DNA of 64,000 nt. Source: Antedon bifida. Taxonomy: Eukaryota; Echinodermata; Crinoidea; Comatulida; Antedonidae. Below, in pieces: positions 57,619-64,000 of this stretch. The position numbers and the translations under genes were made by a program. The stretch covers positions 18,354,501-18,418,500 of the forward strand of contig OY727094.1 of NCBI GenBank assembly GCA_963402885.1. Reading direction: 5' to 3'. A model generated the notes under the pieces. That model did no database searches. It was not told the DNA's origin and saw only the letters and a list, made by a program, of their open reading frames with translations. Within the stretch, counting starts at the first letter, position 1. Every line of letters starts with the position of its first letter.

Positions 57619-58953
57619 TTAATCATTATCAGTGTCAATGTAAGTATAACTATGTGATTCAAGATCATTAGGAACCTGTGAAGCTGTTGAGTGTCTCCAA
57701 TGACCATATACTTCTGTAGTAGGTACACGAGGTAAGGAACGATCTTGTACTGTATGTCTTAAAATAACTCCTTCTCTTGTCTCATAATATACTTCAGGTT
57801 GAGTTACTTCTTTTCCTAAAGAATCAACTATTATAGTGTTATCATTACGACACAAACAATAATGATATACGGGAACCAGAACAACAAGTACAATAATGAT
57901 AACGACACCAGCAGCAATGATTATGATTACATCCAATGATAAACCAATATCGCTTTCCTTACTTTGAAATTCGTTACGATTTTCATCATATGTCGTCGAT
58001 CCATGTTCAGAATCCACCTGGTTATATGACACATGCAAATTTACAGATGATGACCCGTAACCTACTTCATTTTTGGCAACACATGTTATATTAGTTCCAG
58101 TTTGCTTGATTTTTGGATTTAACAGTTTTAAAATTTGTCCAGATTCATCTATATTGTATTCATCTTCTGACAGTTGCGGATCAAATAACCAGCGGTACGA
58201 GGTTACAGGTGGATTTGAAGAGGTTTGACAAAATACAATTGTCTCACGACCTGGTAGTGCTGGACTAGCGTACTGTACAGCAGTATCTGGTTTATATAAT
58301 ACATTCAAAGGACCCACAGAACATAATGTGTAGTTATTTTGTACTAAAGTTGATTCTTGTTTACAAGTAAACACAATACCGTTATATTGTTTTTTAGCTG
58401 TCATGCTTAACTCTAACGATATATTTTTTCCATCTTCCACAAGTTGTGTGTTTTTATATCGAATATCTATTGGATAGATCCAATCTAACGTTACTGGAGG
58501 TACCACTTTCTCCGATAAACATAATAATTTTAAATTTGATCCAGCAATGATCGGTATTGTTTCTAAAATACAATATGGATACTGGGACGAGGGAAGTGAT
58601 TTGACAACGAGAGTTGCAGTTCTTGATGAAGCAATTTTTTCATCCGTTGATGATTTTACAACTGCGCAATAATACTGACCTGCATCACTTGGGATAATTC
58701 CAGTTATTAACAGAATACTACTTGTGCCACTTTCCTTACTTTGTATAGTTATTCTTGGTTCTTCGTTCAACCTCCTTCCACTTCGAAACCATTGCAGTGA
58801 TTGATCACTTTCAATTCCATTAACATCACATTGAAACCAATGGTTATTTCCCTTTTTAACGGTTTCATCTGAAGGTTGCGTTGTAAATGTTCCTTCACAA
58901 TATATTTGCTCCAAACATGACGATAGAAATAAAAGATACAATGTGGATTTCAT
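57619..58953 (-). CDS. intronless three-Ig receptor, class B, copy 8
   Basis: 444 aa from MKSTLYLLFLSSCLEQIYCE. An in-frame ATG eight codons upstream is not conserved, and this start gives the same length as copies 9 and 10. Ig1: WFQCDVNGIESDQSLQWFRS and SDAGQYYC. Ig2: LKLLCLSEKVVPPVTLDWIY and IVFTCKQES, with the extra Cys pair (YPYCILE, LCSVG). Ig3: FCQTSSNPPVTSYRWLFDP and ITCVAKNEVG. The tail is the common one except the end YIDTDND. An ACGCGTT class-B element lies about 150 bp upstream. Confidence 0.9.
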   Translation of the reverse strand: MKSTLYLLFLSSCLEQIYCEGTFTTQPSDETVKKGNNHWFQCDVNGIESDQSLQWFRSGRRLNEEPRITIQSKESGTSSILLITGIIPSDAGQYYCAVVKSSTDEKIASSRTATLVVKSLPSSQYPYCILETIPIIAGSNLKLLCLSEKVVPPVTLDWIYPIDIRYKNTQLVEDGKNISLELSMTAKKQYNGIVFTCKQESTLVQNNYTLCSVGPLNVLYKPDTAVQYASPALPGRETIVFCQTSSNPPVTSYRWLFDPQLSEDEYNIDESGQILKLLNPKIKQTGTNITCVAKNEVGYGSSSVNLHVSYNQVDSEHGSTTYDENRNEFQSKESDIGLSLDVIIIIAAGVVIIIVLVVLVPVYHYCLCRNDNTIIVDSLGKEVTQPEVYYETREGVILRHTVQDRSLPRVPTTEVYGHWRHSTASQVPNDLESHSYTYIDTDND

Positions 58954-59103
58954 TATTGAAACAATTCCACAATACATGTTTACTGTATTAAAATGTAAAA
59001 CGTACTGCCTTAAAAATCATGATTATTTAGATACGCACATTATTATTGACAGCGTCAACTATTCCTGGACTTGTTATGAAGGCTTTACAAAAATGATGTT
59101 GTG

Positions 59104-59118
59104 GTACGCGTTTTAGTG
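59104..59118 (-). promoter_or_regulatory. class-B conserved upstream element (copy 8)
   Basis: GTACGCGTTTTAGTG on the plus strand, about 150 bp before the ATG. It is shared only with copies 9 and 10. Confidence 0.5.
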
Positions 59119-60208
59119 GGTTTTTTTTATATTTCCTTTCAATCAATCCAGCTTGTATTTGTATCTTTAGGTGTTTAACAATATATTCAATATTTTAAAA
59201 TAAAGGTAAATTATTATGGATCTAAAAGCACAATATAGTAAAGCAATTTGATAAAAATGTATAATTCATCATACGATTTGAAAGAATTAAAAATAATAGC
59301 AAAGTAACTTCTCAATCGCACAGTATTATTTTGTTTTAAAGTACAATAAGATAAGCGGTTTTAAATAATATATGAACTTGCTAAAAATGGAGAAATAATG
59401 TGGTACTTTATGGATGAGCGTTTTTCCAAATTATATTTTAAATATGTTCTACTTTGTTTCCTTATTTAGGTCTACAAACCCAAATACGATTAAGTTATTT
59501 ATTTTATTGTATGTGCCTTCAAGAAACGAACATTTTATTTGGCACACTAAGAAATGTTTATGTTTTAGGCCACTAGCCTAAAGAATAAAATCTTCCTTTG
59601 AGGAGATTTGAACTTGTTTGTCATTAAAAGAGATGAAGAATTTTATTTTATTTTTAGAAGAACATTTAACATTCTTGTCAATTTGGGAGCCAAAACAGTA
59701 TAAATATTATTTATTGTGACTGTATGATAATTAGGACTAACTAAAACATGTATTGATTGATGATAGAAAGTTTGCTTAAATAATACTTGTTCATTACTAT
59801 AATACAAATTTTAAGTAGGCTGTTAATACACGAAATGGAAAAATTATTGTATAAAATTATAAAAGCTTGTTGAAGAAGAAGCGTCTTCAGCTGGATAATA
59901 AAAGAATCCAACGTAACACTGCTTGATTGGAATTGGTAGGGAATTGAACAGCGTTGGAACTGCCACTGCATCTTTAAATAAATGCGGTTTGAGAGCTATT
60001 CGAAGAATTAAATCAACCATGGGAAACAAAATAGATATGAATATATACTTGTAGTAATTTTGCATTAGAATTCAATTCACATTATTTAAAGCACGAATAC
60101 TTTTTTTAATGAACCTTATTGTATGTGAATAAACATTTTTCGTATTTTTATACAAGTGTTTATATATAATTGTTTTCCAATTTACTTTATAGCCAAATAT
60201 AGTTTATA
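59119..60208. other. spacer between copies 8 and 9
   Basis: No gene or bounded repeat recognised. Short hydrophilic reading frames near 59,850-60,060 show no domain. Confidence 0.45.
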
Positions 60209-61540
60209 TCAATCATTTTCTGTGTCAATATAAGTATAACTATGCGATTCAAGATCATTAGGAACCTGTGAAGCTGTTGAGTGTCTCCAATGACCATATA
60301 CTTCTGTAGTAGGTACACGAGGTAAAGAACGATCTTGTACTGTATGTCTTAAAATAACTCCCTCTCTTGTCTCATAATATACTTCAGGTTGAGTTACTTC
60401 TTTTCCTAAAGAATCAACTATTATAGTGTTATCATTACGACACAAACAATAATGATATACGGGAACCAGAACAACAAGTACAATAATGATAACGACACCA
60501 GCAGCAATGATTATGATTACATCCAATGATAAACCATTATCGCGTTCCTTACTTTGAAATTCGTTACGATTTTCATCACCTGTCGGCGATCCATGTTCAG
60601 AATCCACCTGGTTATATGACACATGCAAATTTACAGATGATGACCTGTAACCTACTTCATTTGTGGCAACACATGTTATATTAGTTCCAGTTTGCTTGAT
60701 CTTTGGATTTAATAATTTTAAAATTTGTCCAGATTCATCTATATTGTATTCATCATTTGACAGTTGCGGATCAAATAACCAGCGGTATGAGATTACAGGT
60801 GGATTTGAAGAGGTTTGACAAAATACAATTGTCTCACGACCTGGTAGTGCTGGACTAGCGTATTGTACAACAGTATCTGGTTTATATAATACATCCAAAG
60901 GACCCACAGAACAAGATGTGTAGTTATTTTGTACTAAAGTTGATTCTTGTTTACAAGTAAACACAATACCGTTATATTGTTTCTTCGCTGTCATGCTTAA
61001 CTCTAACGATATATTATTTCCATCTTCCGTAAGTTGTGTGTTTTTATCTCGAATATCTATTGGATACATCCAATCTAATGTTACTGGGGGTACCACTTTC
61101 TCCGATAAACATGATAATTTTAAATTTGATCCAGCAATGGTCGGTACTGTTTCTAAAATACAATATGGATACTGGGACGAGGGAAGTGATTTGACAACGA
61201 GAGTTGCAGTTCTTGATGAAGCAATTGTTTCATACGTTGATGATTTTATAATTGCGCAATAATACTGACCTGCATCATTTGAGATAATTCCAGTAATATA
61301 TAGCATGCTACTTGTTCCACTTTTCTTATTTTCAATAGTTATTCTTGATTCTTCATTCAACATTTGCCCATTTCGAAACCATTGCAGTGATTCATCACTT
61401 TCTATTATATTTACATCACAAGAAAACCAATGATTTTCTCCTTTTTTAACTTCATCATCTGAAGGTTGTAAAGTGAATGTTCTTCCACAGTATGTCTTCG
61501 AGAACAATGACAGAATTAATAGAAACAAAATGAAATTCAT
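60209..61540 (-). CDS. intronless three-Ig receptor, class B, copy 9
   Basis: 443 aa, start MNFILFLLILSLFSKTYCGR (signal peptide). Ig1: WFSCDVNIIESDESLQWFRN and NDAGQYYC. Ig2 and Ig3 are close to copies 8 and 10 but carry private changes (TEDGNNISLE, NEVGYRSSS). The stalk is SPTGDENRNEFQSKERDNGL. The tail is the common form ending YIDTEND, and 80 consecutive bases of it (60,246-60,325) are the same as in class-A copy 1 (31,411-31,490). Confidence 0.9.
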   Translation of the reverse strand: MNFILFLLILSLFSKTYCGRTFTLQPSDDEVKKGENHWFSCDVNIIESDESLQWFRNGQMLNEESRITIENKKSGTSSMLYITGIISNDAGQYYCAIIKSSTYETIASSRTATLVVKSLPSSQYPYCILETVPTIAGSNLKLSCLSEKVVPPVTLDWMYPIDIRDKNTQLTEDGNNISLELSMTAKKQYNGIVFTCKQESTLVQNNYTSCSVGPLDVLYKPDTVVQYASPALPGRETIVFCQTSSNPPVISYRWLFDPQLSNDEYNIDESGQILKLLNPKIKQTGTNITCVATNEVGYRSSSVNLHVSYNQVDSEHGSPTGDENRNEFQSKERDNGLSLDVIIIIAAGVVIIIVLVVLVPVYHYCLCRNDNTIIVDSLGKEVTQPEVYYETREGVILRHTVQDRSLPRVPTTEVYGHWRHSTASQVPNDLESHSYTYIDTEND

Positions 61541-61699
61541 TTTTTAAACTATTCCAATATATTCTATTTATAAATGTAATAGGAAATATAACGGCGATTG
61601 CCTTCAAACCTAATTTATTATAATTCCGATACACCCTATTTATAAACATTGGTTATATTCATGGAATTACTATAAAGGCTCTACAAAAAGTTGTTTGTG

Positions 61700-61714
61700 T
61701 TACGCGTTCTAAAG
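61700..61714 (-). promoter_or_regulatory. class-B conserved upstream element (copy 9)
   Basis: TTACGCGTTCTAAAG, about 160 bp before the ATG, in the same position class as copies 8 and 10. Confidence 0.5.
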
Positions 61715-62278
61715 TTGTTTACACTTTTCTGTAAAAGATTCCAATCTTTTTGTCAGTGTACTTTCAGGTGTTTTAGTAATTATATTTACCCTCTAGGATT
61801 ATATTACAATAAAATAAAATTCTTATCAATGTTAACACATATAGTTGACTAATTAAATTAATTTTAATACTAGACATACACTTTTGCAGACATTGTAAAA
61901 CGGTTCAACATTGCCAAAATAGATTAAAGTAAATCCCAGACAATTTTTGATACAAAATTGACTGGGTAACAGTCAAACTGATTCCGTTACTTTATGAGAC
62001 AGACGTTAAATTTAAAATACTCTTGATAATTTGAAATTTTTCTCAACAAGAAGGATTCTGAGTTTTTTTTAAATCGAAACATTTTAAAAAGAAAAATATT
62101 TATATTGTCGTAAGTTTGCATTATATTTTTTAATGAAATAAATAATAAATTTAAATTATGAACTAAAATGATTTTTTAAGAATGTATAATTTCCTTTGAT
62201 GGATATTATGTTCAATATAACCGTGTTTCTCGTCTCGTGAGCCTAATAACTTAACTTTCTATTCATAGAAAATGGATA
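61715..62278. other. spacer between copies 9 and 10
   Basis: A class-A-like GTGTTTCTCGTCTCGTGAG lies near 62,222, just 3' of copy 10, without a gene attached. It may be a promoter relic. Nothing else recognised. Confidence 0.4.
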
Positions 62279-63610
62279 TCAATCATTTTCTGTATCAATA
62301 TAAGTATAACTATGTGATTCAAGATCATTAGGAACCTGTGAAGCTGTTGAGTGTCTCCAATGACCATATACTTCTGTAGTAGGTACACGAGGTAATGAAC
62401 GATCTTGTACTGTATGTCTTAAAATAACTCCCTCTCTTGTCTCATAATACACTTCAGGTTGAGTTACTTCTTTTCCTAAAGAATCAACTATTATAGTGTT
62501 ATCATTACGACACAAACAATAATGATATACGGGAACCAGAACAACAAGTACAATAATGATAACGATACCAGCAGCAATGATTATGATTACATCCAGTGAT
62601 AAACCAATATCGCTTTCCTTACTTTGAAATTCGTTACGATTTTCATCACCTGTCGTCGATCCATGTTCAGAATCCACCTGGTTATATGACACATGCAAAT
62701 TTATAGAGGATGACCCGTAACCTACTTCATTTGTGGCAACACATGTTATATTAGTTCCAGTTTGATTGATCTTCGGATTCAATAATTTTAAAATTTGTCC
62801 AGATTCATCTATTTTGTATTCATCCTTTGACAGTTGCGGATTAAATAACCAGCGGTATGAGATTACAGGTGGATTTGAAGAGGTTTGACAAAATACGATT
62901 GTCTCACGACCTGGTAGTGCTGGACTAGCGTACTGTACAACAGTATCTGGTTTATATAATACATCCAAAGGACCCACAGAACAAGATGTGTAGTTATTTT
63001 GTACTAAAGTTGATTCTTGTTTACAAGTAAACACAATACCGTTATATCGTTTCTTAGCTGTCATGCTTAACTCTAACGATATATTTTTTCCATCTTCCAT
63101 AAGTTGTGTGTTTTTATCTCGAATATCTATTGGATACATCCAATCTAACGTTACTGGAGGAACCACTTTTTCCGATAAACATGATAATTTTAAGTTGGAT
63201 TCAGCAATAATAGGTGTTGTTTTTAATATACAATAAGGGTATTGAGGCGAGGGAAGTGATTTAACAACAAGAGTTGCAGTTCTTGATGAAATAATGTTTT
63301 CATCGGTTGATGACTGTACAACCGCGCAATAATACTGACCTGCATCACTTGGGATAATTCCAGTAATATATAGCATACTACTTGTCCCACTTTCGTTATT
63401 CTCAATAGTTATTCTTGGTTCTTCATTCAACCTCTTTCCATTTCGAAACCATTGCAGTGATTGATCACTTTTAATTCCATCAGCAACACAGGGAAACCAA
63501 TGATTTTTTCCTTTTTTAACGGTTTCATCTAAAGGTTGTGTTGTAATTATTCCTTTACAATTTTCCAAATGCGACAATAATATAATTAAAAGAAGTAAAA
63601 TAGAACTCAT
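62279..63610 (-). CDS. intronless three-Ig receptor, class B, copy 10
   Basis: 443 aa from MSSILLLLIILLSHLENCKG. An ATG 13 codons upstream is in frame but would put charged and mixed residues before the signal peptide; the inner start matches copies 8 and 9 in length. Ig1 reads WFPCVADGIKSDQSLQWFRN and SDAGQYYC. Ig3: FCQTSSNPPVISYRWLFNP. The tail is the common form. Its leader sequence is nearly the same as that of the class-B relic at 46,418-46,646. Confidence 0.9.
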   Translation of the reverse strand: MSSILLLLIILLSHLENCKGIITTQPLDETVKKGKNHWFPCVADGIKSDQSLQWFRNGKRLNEEPRITIENNESGTSSMLYITGIIPSDAGQYYCAVVQSSTDENIISSRTATLVVKSLPSPQYPYCILKTTPIIAESNLKLSCLSEKVVPPVTLDWMYPIDIRDKNTQLMEDGKNISLELSMTAKKRYNGIVFTCKQESTLVQNNYTSCSVGPLDVLYKPDTVVQYASPALPGRETIVFCQTSSNPPVISYRWLFNPQLSKDEYKIDESGQILKLLNPKINQTGTNITCVATNEVGYGSSSINLHVSYNQVDSEHGSTTGDENRNEFQSKESDIGLSLDVIIIIAAGIVIIIVLVVLVPVYHYCLCRNDNTIIVDSLGKEVTQPEVYYETREGVILRHTVQDRSLPRVPTTEVYGHWRHSTASQVPNDLESHSYTYIDTEND

Positions 63611-63719
63611 TCTTGAAACTATAAGAAAAGTAATGACGATTGCCTGCAAAACCGTATGTCAATTATACACATTGTTAATTATGACATTAAGATTGTGGCT
63701 CTATAGTAATTGTGTTGTG

Positions 63720-63734
63720 TTACGCGTTTTAGTG
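63720..63734 (-). promoter_or_regulatory. class-B conserved upstream element (copy 10)
   Basis: TTACGCGTTTTAGTG, about 110 bp before the chosen ATG. Confidence 0.5.
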
Positions 63735-64000
63735 TTTGCAATGTTTACTCATGTCACAGCCTTCATAATTATTAGTATTTTAGTGTATTACTACTTCTTT
63801 TCAAGATATTTTTTTTTAAATTTTAAAACATGAATGTTCAAAGCAAAAGAAAAATACATTAAAAAACTTAACACATATGCAAGGAGAACAGTGACAATAC
63901 ACACGATTATAGAAACCCCTTAAATATATTGCCTATTAATTGACTAGCCTGGAAATTGTATATTTATAATTATATAAATCTAGTAGTGAAACTTGACAAA

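Noticed and set aside
31374..63610. Reading the array as one gene with alternative outer exons and a single constant tail (protocadherin-like)
   Set aside because: Every intact unit has its own signal peptide, TM, tail and stop in one frame, with no splice donor at the ectodomain end.

Overview
This window is animal nuclear DNA: AT-rich, with interrupted genes that use GT-AG introns, decayed non-LTR retrotransposons, tRNA-derived repeats and MITEs. The two conserved genes are close to vertebrate SEC14L2 and RFC2. Together with the transposon style (for example the CCTCCGCCAAGG repeat family and many TAGGCCTA octamers), this suggests a marine invertebrate, possibly a deuterostome such as an echinoderm. 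I cannot fix the species from the sequence.

Region 1 (1-21,801) holds two conserved genes arranged head to head. On the minus strand is a SEC14-like lipid-binding protein (CRAL-TRIO plus GOLD). Eleven coding exons can be joined in frame, and the last part lies beyond the left edge. On the plus strand is the complete eight-exon gene for replication factor C subunit 2 (339 aa). Their 5' ends are about 0.1-0.7 kb apart, and an E2F-type site lies in the shared promoter. The introns carry three decayed elements that encode protein pieces: a LINE at 6.9-8.3 kb, a second LINE at 16.1-18.1 kb and a zinc-finger ORF at 14.2 kb. They also carry a tRNA-like gene or SINE pair and several MITEs.

Region 2 (21.8-31.3 kb) has no gene I recognise. 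It holds a 775-bp foldback element, a MITE, two adjacent minisatellites (6 x 42 bp and 3 x 65 bp) and another broken LINE.

Region 3 (31.4-63.6 kb) is the striking part. Ten intact genes, all on the minus strand, each encode a type I membrane protein of 443-451 aa in a single uninterrupted reading frame. Each has a signal peptide, three Ig domains, one transmembrane helix and a cytoplasmic tail of about 79 residues. At least five broken copies and several flank relics lie among them. The ectodomains fall into three classes: A (six genes), C (one gene plus one pseudogene) and B (three genes plus one pseudogene). The tail is almost invariant, including at silent positions, in all three classes. 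It carries an RxLPxxP SH3-ligand motif and five tyrosines. Classes A and B each have their own conserved element 100-160 bp upstream of the ATG. I read this as an expanding family of intronless cell-surface recognition receptors, with diversifying outer domains and a signalling tail homogenised by gene conversion. The immune or allorecognition role is inference only.
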